A stretch of 35,825 nucleotides of DNA from Sutterella sp. (GCA_020025965.1 JAHHRG010000016.1:1-35825); one strand, 5' to 3'. Shown: positions 25,179 to 33,441, counted from the stretch's first letter. Notes: generated by a model not told the origin, from the sequence alone. Translations and numbers: made by a program.

Positions 25179-26267
25179 ATGACAATTTCAACCGAAGCCA
25201 TTAAGGATGTTTTGGCCGGTCTCATTGATCCGGTTACGGGGACCGATTACGTATCGGGCAAGATGTTCAAGGGTGCTGAAACTCAGGAAGACGGTTCCGT
25301 TATCGTTAATATTGAACTCGGATACCCCGCCAAGAGCTATGCTGACACTGTTGGTCAGATGATCGGTGAAGCCGTCAAGGCCGCCGGAGTCGAAAAGGTC
25401 ACGGTCAATGTGAAGCAGAACATCATTGCGCACAAGGTGCAGGGCACCCTGCGTGTGTTGCCTGGTGTGAAAAACATCATTGCTGTGAGTTCTGGCAAGG
25501 GGGGCGTGGGTAAGTCCACAGTTTCCGCCAATCTTGCGCTTGCGTTGGCTCATGAAGGTGCCAGAGTTGGTGTGCTCGATGCCGACGTTTACGGTCCTTC
25601 TCAGCCCAAGATGTTGGGGGCTAAAGGACAGCCAGTTTCCACCGATGGCAAGACGATGGAACCGATTGAATCTCTTGGACTGCAGATCAGCTCTGTTGGT
25701 TTCATGATTGACGAAGACGAACCGATGATCTGGCGTGGTCCTTTGGCGGGCGGTGCCCTTCAGCAGTTGATCAATCAAACCAACTGGCACGATCTTGACT
25801 ACCTCATCGTTGACATGCCTCCGGGAACGGGTGATATTCAGCTTACGCTCTCGCAGTCTGTGCCTCTCACGGGGGCCATTGTGGTTTCCACGCCGCAGGA
25901 CATTGCGTTGATCGACGCTAAAAAGGGGCTTCGCATGTTCCAGAAAGTCAACGTTCCGCTTTTGGGGATCGTTGAAAACATGTCCGTCTTTATTTGCCCC
26001 TGTTGCGGTAAGGTCGAACATATCTTCGGTGAAGGCGGGGCTCGCCGCATGAGCGAACAGTACGGTATTCCGCTTTTGGGTGAACTGCCGCTTGCTTCGA
26101 AGATTCGAGAACAGGCTGACAGCGGTTTGCCGACCGTAGCCGCGGATCCTGAATGTGCCGAATCCAAGATCTATCGCGAAGTCGCAATGAAGATTGCCGG
26201 TACGCTTGCCAATCTGTCGAAGGACTACACCGCTCGCATGCCGGGTATCCGTGTGGTCAACGACTGA
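25179..26267 (+). CDS. apbC: Fe-S cluster carrier ATPase ApbC/Mrp
   Basis: P-loop protein of the Mrp/NBP35 class that carries and delivers iron-sulfur clusters. The N-terminal MIP18-like (DUF59) domain (residues 1-85) is followed by the deviant Walker A SSGKGGVGKST (104-114), DADVYGPSQP, Walker B IVDMPPGTGD and the cluster-binding CPCC (C273-C276). The chosen ATG gives 362 residues; an in-frame start at 25131 lies further upstream with no family character. It stands alone between metG (divergent) and a bidirectional terminator. Codon bias is strong. Confidence 0.96.
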   Translation: MTISTEAIKDVLAGLIDPVTGTDYVSGKMFKGAETQEDGSVIVNIELGYPAKSYADTVGQMIGEAVKAAGVEKVTVNVKQNIIAHKVQGTLRVLPGVKNIIAVSSGKGGVGKSTVSANLALALAHEGARVGVLDADVYGPSQPKMLGAKGQPVSTDGKTMEPIESLGLQISSVGFMIDEDEPMIWRGPLAGGALQQLINQTNWHDLDYLIVDMPPGTGDIQLTLSQSVPLTGAIVVSTPQDIALIDAKKGLRMFQKVNVPLLGIVENMSVFICPCCGKVEHIFGEGGARRMSEQYGIPLLGELPLASKIREQADSGLPTVAADPECAESKIYREVAMKIAGTLANLSKDYTARMPGIRVVND

Positions 26268-26293
26268 CTGTCGAACTAAGTTGATAAACACGA

Positions 26294-26322
26294 AAAAGGC
26301 CGTTCATAAGAACGGCCTTTTT
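26294..26322. terminator. Terminator after apbC, bidirectional in form
   Basis: AAAAGGCCGTTC (26294-26305), loop ATAA, GAACGGCCTTTTT (26310-26322). A perfect 12-bp stem with an A run before it and a T run after it. Confidence 0.88.
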
Positions 26323-26434
26323 TCTTTAGCGTGTAGAAGCGTGAGAGCAGTTTTGATGCAGTTTGCAATTAATATCTAATACGTTCCAGCAATCAAAATG
26401 AGAGCACGAAAACACACGGATCGTGTGTGTCTAG

Positions 26435-26476
26435 AAAAGAGCCCTGCCGGAAAGCATAATCAGGCAGGGCTCTTTT
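26435..26476 (-). terminator. Terminator after the ferredoxin-NADP reductase gene
   Basis: AAAAGAGCCCTGCC (26435-26448) and GGCAGGGCTCTTTT (26463-26476) form a 14-bp stem. It lies downstream of the - strand gene, which ends at 26507. The two arms also carry the A and T runs needed for the opposite direction. Confidence 0.82.
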
Positions 26477-26506
26477 ATCGTTTATACAAGGGAACCGTTG
26501 ACCAGA

Positions 26507-27589
26507 TTAGTCGTCAAAGGTCGGCGTTTCGACACCGAGTACCTTGTGGAGTTTCGGAGAAGTGGTCGTGTACTGAAGGAAAACACGCTTTTCCGGGAAC
26601 ACGTAATCGCAGGCAGCGAAGGCGCAAAGGGCACATTCGTGGAAGCCGGAAAGAATCAACTTCTTTTTGCCCGGGTAGATATTGATATCGCCTACTGCGA
26701 AGATGCCGGGGATACTGGATTCAAAGCGTGCGGTATCAACAACGACCTGCTTGCGTTCGAGCTTGAGACCCCAGTTTTCGATCGGGCCGAGCTTAGGCTG
26801 CAAGCCAAAGAAGACAAGGAGGTGGTCGAGCGGGATACGGCGGGTTACACCATCGGCGCCGGAAACCGCGATTTCTGTCAGTTTGCCGTTTTCTTCGTTA
26901 AAGCCCGTCACCTGGCCGACTTCAAACTGCATTTCCCAGTTTTCACAGAGTTCCTGCATCTTGGCAACGGAAGCGGCCGCAGCACGGAAGCCGTCGCGAC
27001 GGTGGAGCAGGACAACGCTTTCAGCCTTGCCGACGAGGTTGAGCGTCCAGTCGAGAGCGGAGTCACCACCGCCGCAGATCACGACGTTCTTACCTTCGAA
27101 AATGGAAGGATCCTTGCAGCTGTAGTGGAGTTGGGTGCCTTCGAACTTTTCAATACCCTTGACTCGCAACTGACGCGGCTGGAAGCTACCGACGCCGGCG
27201 GCGAGGATGACGACCTTGCAGTTAAAGCGGGAACCAAGGCTCGTTTCAACATAGAAACGACCGTCTTCCTGCTTTTCAACGATAGTGACTTCTTCACCGA
27301 GGTGGAAGATCGGGCCAAACGGATGGATCTGCTTGAGGAGGTTTTCCGTCAGTTCATAGGAAGAGCAAACCGGAACGGCCGGAATGTCGTAAATCGGCTT
27401 GGTGGGATAAAGCTCCATGCACTGACCGCCGACCGTGCGCAACGAGTCGATAACGTGAGCCTTAATTTCGAGAAGGCCAAGTTCAAACACCTGGAAGAGG
27501 CCGACGGGACCGGCACCGACGATGACGGCATCGGTTTCAATCACTTCAGTCGTTGGTTCTGCGACGGTCATGTAGTCTTCAATTGCCAT
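26507..27589 (-). CDS. Ferredoxin/flavodoxin-NADP+ reductase, thioredoxin-reductase-like
   Basis: FAD- and NADPH-binding oxidoreductase of the thioredoxin-reductase-like ferredoxin-NADP reductase type (YumC class). The FAD loop is VIVGAGPVGLF (about 22-32), followed by GGQCMELYPTKPIYDIPAVP, typical of this type. There is no CxxC active-site disulfide between the two binding domains, which separates it from true thioredoxin reductase. The NADPH loop is VVICGGGDSALDW, and a second FAD motif is IFAVGDINIYPGKKKLI. Length is 360 residues. It probably moves electrons between NADPH and ferredoxin or flavodoxin. The partner is not in the window. The upstream 189 bases hold a small hairpin, a repeated ATGAGAA motif and a TTTGAC palindrome. 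Confidence 0.93.
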   Translation of the reverse strand: MAIEDYMTVAEPTTEVIETDAVIVGAGPVGLFQVFELGLLEIKAHVIDSLRTVGGQCMELYPTKPIYDIPAVPVCSSYELTENLLKQIHPFGPIFHLGEEVTIVEKQEDGRFYVETSLGSRFNCKVVILAAGVGSFQPRQLRVKGIEKFEGTQLHYSCKDPSIFEGKNVVICGGGDSALDWTLNLVGKAESVVLLHRRDGFRAAAASVAKMQELCENWEMQFEVGQVTGFNEENGKLTEIAVSGADGVTRRIPLDHLLVFFGLQPKLGPIENWGLKLERKQVVVDTARFESSIPGIFAVGDINIYPGKKKLILSGFHECALCAFAACDYVFPEKRVFLQYTTTSPKLHKVLGVETPTFDD

Positions 27590-27615
27590 TTTCTGTGAAA
27601 GATATCAAAAGCAAC

Positions 27616-27634
27616 GACCCGATTAACGCGGGTC
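27616..27634. other. Hairpin in the leader of the ferredoxin-NADP reductase gene
   Basis: GACCCG (27616-27621), seven-base loop, CGGGTC (27629-27634). It lies 27 bases upstream of the - strand start codon, with no T run. Confidence 0.4.
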
Positions 27635-27731
27635 TGGATGAGAAGGAATGAGAATCTTTTGCAAGAAAAGATGTAATCCTATTATTTTCGCATGCTTTCG
27701 TAAAGAAATACAGTAGCCAAAAGGATGATTT

Positions 27732-27745
27732 TTTGACTCGTCAAA
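27732..27745. repeat. Short palindrome TTTGAC-TC-GTCAAA
   Basis: A 6-2-6 inverted repeat between the BepA-like gene and the reductase gene. Symmetry and position would fit an operator or weak terminator; no family assignment is possible. Confidence 0.35.
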
Positions 27746-27778
27746 CATATTTCCGTTTTTTTTACGGATTTTCAGCTT

Positions 27779-29302
27779 TTATTCGGTCAAAGGCAGGCCA
27801 CGTTCTTTTTCAATAAGGAGCTGATCTCGAAGTGCTCGAAGGCGTGCGTCAATTTCGCTCATAGTATAGAAGTCACCGTCATTGGCTTTTTCTGCAAGAT
27901 CCAACTGGTAAACAGCCGCTTCAGTGACTCCCATGAGTGCATACATTTCCCCAGTGTGAAGGTACTGCAGACTCTTTTGGCCGAGCGCTTCGTAGGATCG
28001 AGCAAGAATGGCATGGTAGTCGGGGTTGGAGCTACTTATAGCGTTTCCGTTACGCATGAATTCGATCAGTTCCTTGTGTCGGCCTTCTTCGTAAAGAAGG
28101 TCGATATAGTTTTCGGCCATCAAGGCCGAGAGTGGAAATTTGTCGAGACTCTTTTCCGCACGACTGACGGCGTTTCGGCGTTCGACCGTGGATTTGGCTT
28201 TCACCGCAGCATCGTATTGTGTACGAATAAGGTTCTTTTCGAGAAAGGCGCTGGAACCAGCCGTCATGGCAAGCTTGGCGTGACGGTAAGCTTCTTCGGG
28301 CTGATGGAGCTGCGTAGCGACGACTGAGAGGCCATAGTGGAGAATAGCGGCATCTTTGCCTTTGGCGTTTTTGGATTGTCGGTCGAGTTCTTTTTGTACC
28401 GCGAACCAGCGATCGTGACGTGTTTCCTGCAGGACCTTGAGGCGCATCTGAATGAGTTTGAAATCAAGGCTGTCGGAATGCATGCGTGGTGGCAAATGTC
28501 GAATACGGTTCTCGATATCGGCCATACGCGCGACAGTCAATGGGTGAGTCGAGAGGTAAGCCGGTGCGGCCGATTCGTAGAAGCGGTTGTTTGACTGCAG
28601 ACGCTTGAAAAAGCTGAGCATTCCTTCGGGATCGAATCCAGCGTTGTAGAGCGTTTGCAGGCCGATCCGGTCAGCTTCTCGTTCGGCATCCTGAGAAAAA
28701 TTGAGCTGGTTTTGAATCATAGCGGCCTGAGAGCCCATGGCAATAGCCGCAGCAGCATGGCCGCCCGAATCGCCGCCTGCGCGTGCGGCAAGAATCGCGA
28801 GAAGAATAGAACCGAGAGAAATGGCGAGGTTTCCTTTTTGTCCTTCGATCATGCGAGCAATATGACGTTGCGAAACGTGACCAATTTCATGCCCCATGAC
28901 ACCAGCTAATTCACTTTCGGATTTGGCGGCGATGATGGTGCCGGAATGCACGGCAATGTAGCCGCCGGGCAATGCGAATGCGTTGAGTGATGGATCTCGG
29001 ATCGGGAAAAAGAGGAACTGATAGGTATAGGTCTTCGCATGGCTCACGAGCTGATAGCCGATACGGTTCAGATATTCGGTCGTTTCAGGGTCCGACATAA
29101 AAGTCGGGTCAGCACGGACTTGCGTCATGATGTGGGCACCGAGTGCACGTTCGTCAGAAGGAGAAAGTTCGGTGCCGACTGTAGCGCCGAGGCTCGGGAG
29201 ATTCAAGTCCATAGGACCGGAACCAGAGGCAAGTACAGTTTGAAAAGGCATAATGGCGGTGAAAAGCGCGGCAACGAGAGAAACGCGGGCTTTGAATCTC
29301 AT
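27779..29302 (-). CDS. BepA-like periplasmic M48 metallopeptidase with TPR domain
   Basis: Zinc peptidase of family M48 with a C-terminal TPR domain, the architecture of BepA (YfgC), which degrades or assists stalled LptD and other outer-membrane proteins. From the chosen ATG (507 residues) a signal peptide ends near TVLA. The zinc site is HEIGH at 138-142 followed by VSQRH, with the third ligand in AEREAD (E207). The catalytic domain reads LPGGYIAVHSGTI and FSQDAEREADRIG. TPR-like helices fill about residues 265-495. ATG at 29341 is an alternative start. Identity as the BepA orthologue is likely but rests on architecture and length. Confidence 0.87.
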   Translation of the reverse strand: MRFKARVSLVAALFTAIMPFQTVLASGSGPMDLNLPSLGATVGTELSPSDERALGAHIMTQVRADPTFMSDPETTEYLNRIGYQLVSHAKTYTYQFLFFPIRDPSLNAFALPGGYIAVHSGTIIAAKSESELAGVMGHEIGHVSQRHIARMIEGQKGNLAISLGSILLAILAARAGGDSGGHAAAAIAMGSQAAMIQNQLNFSQDAEREADRIGLQTLYNAGFDPEGMLSFFKRLQSNNRFYESAAPAYLSTHPLTVARMADIENRIRHLPPRMHSDSLDFKLIQMRLKVLQETRHDRWFAVQKELDRQSKNAKGKDAAILHYGLSVVATQLHQPEEAYRHAKLAMTAGSSAFLEKNLIRTQYDAAVKAKSTVERRNAVSRAEKSLDKFPLSALMAENYIDLLYEEGRHKELIEFMRNGNAISSSNPDYHAILARSYEALGQKSLQYLHTGEMYALMGVTEAAVYQLDLAEKANDGDFYTMSEIDARLRALRDQLLIEKERGLPLTE

Positions 29303-29379
29303 TCCTGACAATCCCAGAATAAACGATCTTCCCTCAATCATAGCGAGTTGTCGTAAAAAAGACGTTTCCTCGGAAACAA

Positions 29380-29414
29380 AGAAAAACGGATCAACACCGA
29401 AATGTTGATCCGTT
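29380..29414 (-). terminator. Terminator after the LuxR-type regulator gene
   Basis: AACGGATCAACA (29385-29396) and TGTTGATCCGTT (29403-29414) form a perfect 12-bp stem; on the - strand TTTTTC follows. Confidence 0.85.
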
Positions 29415-29438
29415 CGAGAGAAAAGTCTTTCTGCGCTC

Positions 29439-30167
29439 TTAGTGCTTGGGTAAGAGCCCGAGGCACTGTGCTTCGTAGACGGCTTCGCCGCGGGAATGAA
29501 CCTGAAGCTTCTTGTAAATTTTCTTAATATGGGCTGTGACCGTATGCGGAGAAATCGAAAGAACAACACCGATTTCGGCAAAGGAGATGCCCTTGGCGAG
29601 AAGTTGAAGAATCTCAGTTTCGCGTGTTGAAAGGGTCATCGTGTCATAGCGACGACGTGGATCTTCCTGCTGCTGATACTGAGCCTGAATGGCACGAAGA
29701 ACGCTACGTGCGACGATAGGCGAAACGGGAGAACCGCCGCCGTGAATCAGACGGACACAGTTTGGAAGGTCTTCGTTGCTACCACGGAGGATATAGCCCA
29801 TAGCTCCAGCCTGGATGGCACGAATCACGCTGACTTCGTCGGAGCGATAGGTATAGCAAAGCGTATCGAGCGAGGAGTTTTCCTGCATGGCTTTGCAAAT
29901 GATGTTGGTGACGTCGCTGCCCGCGAGTTCGAGATCGGAGATCAACACATCAAGATCATTGCGGCGAAGGTGGAGGGCAGCATCGAGTTCGGCGGCCGTT
30001 TCGGCGTAACCGATAACGGTGATGTCTTCGTGGGAATTCAGTAAGGCGGAAATTCGGCGAATTTCCGTTGAATTCTCGGCGGCGATGAAGGTACGGATCA
30101 CCCCGGACTGGTGGGAACCGAGCATTCTATCGTTCGTCGAAAAAGGGGAATGGATATCGAGGCTCAT
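29439..30167 (-). CDS. LuxR/NarL-type response regulator with degenerate receiver
   Basis: A 242-residue DNA-binding regulator of the NarL/FixJ type. The C-terminal helix-turn-helix is clear: LSTRETEILQLLAKGISFAEIGVVLSISPHTVTAHIKKIYKKLQVHSR in one continuous run. The N-terminal receiver keeps the phosphorylatable aspartate (DVLISDLELAG), but the usual acidic pair at the end of the first strand reads A-E (FIAAEN), and the conserved lysine is arginine (GYILRGS). It may signal without normal phosphorylation, or bind another signal. No histidine kinase gene is adjacent. ATG at 30167 is chosen over a TTG at 30236 with no family character; a ribosome-binding site is weak in either case. The target genes are unknown. 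Confidence 0.88.
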   Translation of the reverse strand: MSLDIHSPFSTNDRMLGSHQSGVIRTFIAAENSTEIRRISALLNSHEDITVIGYAETAAELDAALHLRRNDLDVLISDLELAGSDVTNIICKAMQENSSLDTLCYTYRSDEVSVIRAIQAGAMGYILRGSNEDLPNCVRLIHGGGSPVSPIVARSVLRAIQAQYQQQEDPRRRYDTMTLSTRETEILQLLAKGISFAEIGVVLSISPHTVTAHIKKIYKKLQVHSRGEAVYEAQCLGLLPKH

Positions 30168-30346
30168 TGCTGCTTTATTCTTTTCTACACAGTGTCGACC
30201 GTCAGGAAATGAGTCGGCGGTCGAATCCGAATGCAAGCATTCGGAATTGGGATAGTGTTATACCGTATTTTTGGGATCTGCGCGTAGCTGGAAAACAGAA
30301 AAATTTCCAGAAAAACGGAGAAATGATGTTCGAAGAGGTCAAAATG

Positions 30347-30373
30347 AAAACCGGCCCAAGTTGGACCGGTTTT
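30347..30373 (-). terminator. Terminator after the tandem universal-stress gene
   Basis: AAAACCGG (30347-30354) and CCGGTTTT (30366-30373) enclose an inverted CCAAGTTGG. On the - strand a T run closes the stem. Confidence 0.7.
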
Positions 30374-30447
30374 GCCAGAGCGGGCAATTATAGGGATGTT
30401 TCGCCGTTTCCTCAGCCTTTCAGCTGAAAAGCGGTGAAAAAAAACGA

Positions 30448-31347
30448 TTATGCCTGGCGAATAATGAGAAGCGGTACGTCACCTGTGGCAGCAATACGCG
30501 TTGCCGTAGAACCCATGACGGCAGATTTGAATCGACCGTAACCGTGCGAACCCATGACAACAAGATCGAGCTTCTTTTTCTTAGCAAACGCGGAGATTTC
30601 GTCACCAGCGTTACCGACCAAACAAACTTCTTTCGGCTTGATCGCGGCGCGAGCAAAGAGCGGACGCAACGGTTCGACTGTTTCGTTGAATTCGTCTTTC
30701 TGCAGTTCAAGAATTTCTTCTTCGGAGAGAGCAGGCAAAGCCATACCGGCCATATCGGGCATCACGGCGCCAGCGTAGTCGCTCACGACGTTGATGAGAT
30801 AGAACTGGGCACCTGTACCGAAGAGTGAGATGTGTTTCAGGGCGTAGCGAACAGCAGCGCGACCGTACTTGGAACCGTCAACAGCAATACCGACACGAAG
30901 AGCGTCAGTCGAGGGAGCCGGTTTGTCACGAAGCATCAGCAACGGGCATTTCGAGCGGGCGAGAACGCCGTTCGAAACAGAACCGAAGAAGAGACCGCGA
31001 AGTGCGCTCTGGCCACGCGACCCCATCACAATCAGGTCCGTACCAAGTTTTTCTGCTTCGTTGGCGATGGTTTCGGCGGCTTCTCCGACCAAATACGTTT
31101 CCGTGGGCTTGAATCCGACTTTGGCAAGAACATTACGCACGGGTTCGAGAACCTTTTCGGCTTCATATTCGTAATAGCGAGTCAGAGAGTCCTGACCGAC
31201 GAGGCGGCAGGCGCGTGCCGGAAGCGGAAATTGGACGTTGAGAATTTCAATGGTAGGGTCGCTACCGAGCAACGTGGTACGGCTTGCAATGAACTCAACC
31301 GCATTCATGCTGTTGTCGCTACCGTCTACGGGAACCAGAATACGCAT
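30448..31347 (-). CDS. Tandem universal stress protein (two UspA domains)
   Basis: Two UspA domains in one 299-residue chain. Both halves carry the ATP-binding signature G-x2-G-x9-G-S: GSRGQSALRGLFFGS in the first and GSHGYGRFKSAVMGS in the second. Each half starts with a strand and DGS (MRILVPVDGS and RVGIAVDGSKYGR). Such proteins dimerise internally and are induced under stress or growth arrest; the exact role is unknown. AAGGAGGT immediately upstream is one of the strongest ribosome-binding sites in the window. It faces tcdA across a 266-base divergent region, in which I see no clear promoter. Confidence 0.93.
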   Translation of the reverse strand: MRILVPVDGSDNSMNAVEFIASRTTLLGSDPTIEILNVQFPLPARACRLVGQDSLTRYYEYEAEKVLEPVRNVLAKVGFKPTETYLVGEAAETIANEAEKLGTDLIVMGSRGQSALRGLFFGSVSNGVLARSKCPLLMLRDKPAPSTDALRVGIAVDGSKYGRAAVRYALKHISLFGTGAQFYLINVVSDYAGAVMPDMAGMALPALSEEEILELQKDEFNETVEPLRPLFARAAIKPKEVCLVGNAGDEISAFAKKKKLDLVVMGSHGYGRFKSAVMGSTATRIAATGDVPLLIIRQA

Positions 31348-31613
31348 ATAACCTCCTTGTTCGAACGGGACATTTTCAGATTATCTTTGGCATCGCCCGT
31401 TCGTAAAGTATAGACGACGAGGACCGCCTGTATGTCTTACTTATAAGAATAAGCCACTCGGAATTTATCCGCATCAGGGAAGATGCTAATGATTGTGTTG
31501 CTGCAATCGTTTTTTTTCTCCTCGAAGGATGTGAATCTCATGTTGTTCCGAAGATGAGTCCGGCAGGTTATGATTGCGGGAATTTGACAGACAAATAAAG
31601 GAAATTATCAAAA

Positions 31614-32396
31614 ATGAGTGTGACTACTGATGAACGACGTTTCGGTGGAGTCGGCCGTCTTTTCGGTGAAGAAGCTGCCAGGCGCATTCGCGACGCTCAT
31701 GTGGCGGTTGTCGGTTTGGGCGGTGTGGGTAGTTGGTGCGTTGAGGCCCTTGTTCGTACGGGGGTGGGGCGTCTAACTTTAATTGACGGCGATATATCGG
31801 CAGTGTCCAATACTAATCGTCAGCTTCATGCTATGGATGGCAATTACGGCCGAGCGAAGGCCGATTGCCTCAAGGAACGTGCGCTTTTAATCAATCCCGA
31901 TTGCCGAATCGAGGTTGTCAAAACGTTTGTGACGAGCGAAAACGCTGCCGAGATACTCCCTGATAGGGTTGATTGGGTGGTTGATTGTATTGACGATTTG
32001 CGCGCTAAGGCTTCTCTCATAGCTACCGCCCAAGCTAAGGGGTATTCGGTGGTCGTATCGGGCGGCGCCGGCGCAAAGACGGATCCGTCGAGAATCATTC
32101 AGTGCGATCTGGCGCATGCGAAAGGCGATCCCTTAATCGGAAAGTTGCGCACGGATTTACGGAAAAATTTCGGATTTCCTCGTGGTTCCGCTAACGGAAA
32201 GTCGAAGCCCTTTGGGGTAACCGTTGTCTTTAGTGACGAACCTGTTCGGCAGCCGGGAGCAGACAGTCTTGCAGCTATCGGTGCGGCAGAGGACGATCGA
32301 ATTGGATTTGGCTCTGCTTGCTTTGTGACGGGCTCGGTAGGCCTTCGTCTTGCGGCCGTTGTTTTGAACAATCTCGCAAAAGGATCAAGCAATTAA
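31614..32396 (+). CDS. tcdA: tRNA threonylcarbamoyladenosine dehydratase
   Basis: E1-like enzyme (CsdL/TcdA) that cyclises the t6A modification at position 37 of ANN-decoding tRNAs to ct6A using ATP. The nucleotide-binding GLGGVGSWCVEAL is at 35-47, followed by LIDGDISAVSNTNRQL, DCIDDLRAK (about 124-132) and VSGGAGAKTDPSR. The C-terminal FVTGSVGLRLAA is the usual membrane-binding-like helix. Length is 260 residues (E. coli 268). AAGGA ahead of the ATG supports the start. No csdA/csdE partners are adjacent. It is followed after 84 bases by another UspA gene. Confidence 0.95.
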   Translation: MSVTTDERRFGGVGRLFGEEAARRIRDAHVAVVGLGGVGSWCVEALVRTGVGRLTLIDGDISAVSNTNRQLHAMDGNYGRAKADCLKERALLINPDCRIEVVKTFVTSENAAEILPDRVDWVVDCIDDLRAKASLIATAQAKGYSVVVSGGAGAKTDPSRIIQCDLAHAKGDPLIGKLRTDLRKNFGFPRGSANGKSKPFGVTVVFSDEPVRQPGADSLAAIGAAEDDRIGFGSACFVTGSVGLRLAAVVLNNLAKGSSN

Positions 32397-32480
32397 AGCG
32401 AAGCGCGCATAAAATATAAAAATTGGCAGCGCGGTTCTTACCGTCTCGTCATTAAAGAAAGAAACACAAGGAAGAGCATT

Positions 32481-32915
32481 ATGTACAAACGAATTCTGGT
32501 TCCGACCGATGGTTCTGAACTGTCCGATCGTGCCGTTGAGGGTGCCGCCCGTTTCGCCAAGCCTTTGGGCGCCGAGCTGGTAATTATGACCGTGATGGAA
32601 CCCTATTCCTACACAAATTTGTCTGAATACCGTCCGGAATCTATTGAGCAGTATGACGAACGTATGGTTGATGATGCAGAGTCTCGACTCAGAGCCGCCG
32701 CAACCAAGTGTAAAGAAATCGGTGTGAAATGCACGACCGTTTCGGTCAAGAGTTTCTCGCCGGCCGAGGCTATCATTGATCAGACGAAGCGTTACAACTG
32801 TGATGTTGTCTTTATGGCGAGCCATGGCCGTCAGGGTTTCTCTGCCGTATTGCTCGGTTCTGAAACACAGAAGGTGTTGACGCACTCTCAGATTCCAGTG
32901 ATGGTTTATCGCTAA
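32481..32915 (+). CDS. Universal stress protein, single UspA domain
   Basis: A 144-residue UspA-fold protein. It begins MYKRILVPTDGSELSDRAV, the first strand and nucleotide-binding region. The later ATP-binding motif reads ASHGRQGFSAVLLGSETQKVL: the first glycine of the usual G-x2-G is alanine, but the rest of the loop is kept. It resembles the - strand tandem Usp protein but is a separate gene, about 1.1 kb away, so the locus holds three Usp domains. AAGGA at 32468-32472 is a good ribosome-binding site. Confidence 0.93.
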   Translation: MYKRILVPTDGSELSDRAVEGAARFAKPLGAELVIMTVMEPYSYTNLSEYRPESIEQYDERMVDDAESRLRAAATKCKEIGVKCTTVSVKSFSPAEAIIDQTKRYNCDVVFMASHGRQGFSAVLLGSETQKVLTHSQIPVMVYR

Positions 32916-32994
32916 AATTACCATTTGTCTTTCGACTTGTTGAAAGGTACTCTCCGACTTCCGAAGAGGGACGGAATACAACAAAAACACATCA

Positions 32995-33019
32995 GCCGCT
33001 CGTTTAATAAGCGAGTGGC
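32995..33019 (+). other. Leader hairpin before the small unknown gene
   Basis: GCCGCTCG (32995-33002), nine-base loop, CGAGTGGC (33012-33019): 8 bp with one G-U pair. Not followed by T. The ribosome-binding TGGAGC starts eight bases later. Confidence 0.45.
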
Positions 33020-33036
33020 AATTGACTGGAGCAGTT

Positions 33037-33441
33037 ATGTCTGAACAGGATGCCTTGGACGCGATGAAGTCCGATATGGATGCCAACAATCTTTACACCG
33101 AAGAAACGGTCACCGATCGCAAGGTCGGGACGATTCGAGTGATGACGCCGATTCTGCCTACCGGCGCTCGAGATCACGAACGTCCGATGCTCTTTATCGG
33201 TGAAGCTCAAGTCATGACACAGATGGGGCCTCTGCCGATTTCTTTTGAAATCCCCGCTCAGACTGTGGCTGAAGCTGTGGCTGCCTATGGCGAATCCGCC
33301 AAAGCCGGTATCCGTGAGACGATTGAAAAGCTTCAGGCCATGCGCCGTGAAGCGGCCCATCAGATCGTGACCCCGGGCATGCCTGGTTTCCAGGCTCCCC
33401 CGCAGCAAGGGGGCGCTGGTAGCGGTATCGTAATGCCGTAA
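33037..33441 (+). CDS. Small conserved-looking protein of unknown function
   Basis: I do not recognise a named family. The 134-residue product is soluble, with no signal peptide or membrane segment. It opens with an acidic helix (SEQDALDAMKSDMDANNLY), passes through a beta-rich middle (VGTIRVMTPIL, MLFIGEAQVMTQMGPLPISFEI) and a helical AETVAEAVAAYGESAKAG-type region, and ends in a Pro/Gly/Gln-rich tail (PGMPGFQAPPQQGGAGSG). TGGAGC at 33027-33032 supports the ATG. It lies between the usp gene and ettA, with a terminator after it. The compact domain and clean start make it a real gene; a role in stress or ribosome control is only a guess from neighbours. Confidence 0.82.
   Translation: MSEQDALDAMKSDMDANNLYTEETVTDRKVGTIRVMTPILPTGARDHERPMLFIGEAQVMTQMGPLPISFEIPAQTVAEAVAAYGESAKAGIRETIEKLQAMRREAAHQIVTPGMPGFQAPPQQGGAGSGIVMP

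Noticed and set aside
25188..26291. Antisense open frame over apbC
   Set aside because: Shadow of the real P-loop gene; no domain.
26412..26428. ACACACG-GAT-CGTGTGT inverted repeat between two terminators
   Set aside because: A 7-bp stem with no gene start nearby and no repeat elsewhere in the window; too little to assign.
26498..27598. A 366-codon + strand frame over the reductase gene
   Set aside because: The - strand frame carries clear FAD and NADPH motifs; this is its shadow.
29303..29581. Upstream extension of the M48 peptidase gene
   Set aside because: It runs through the terminator and into the regulator gene, and the signal peptide starts at 29302.
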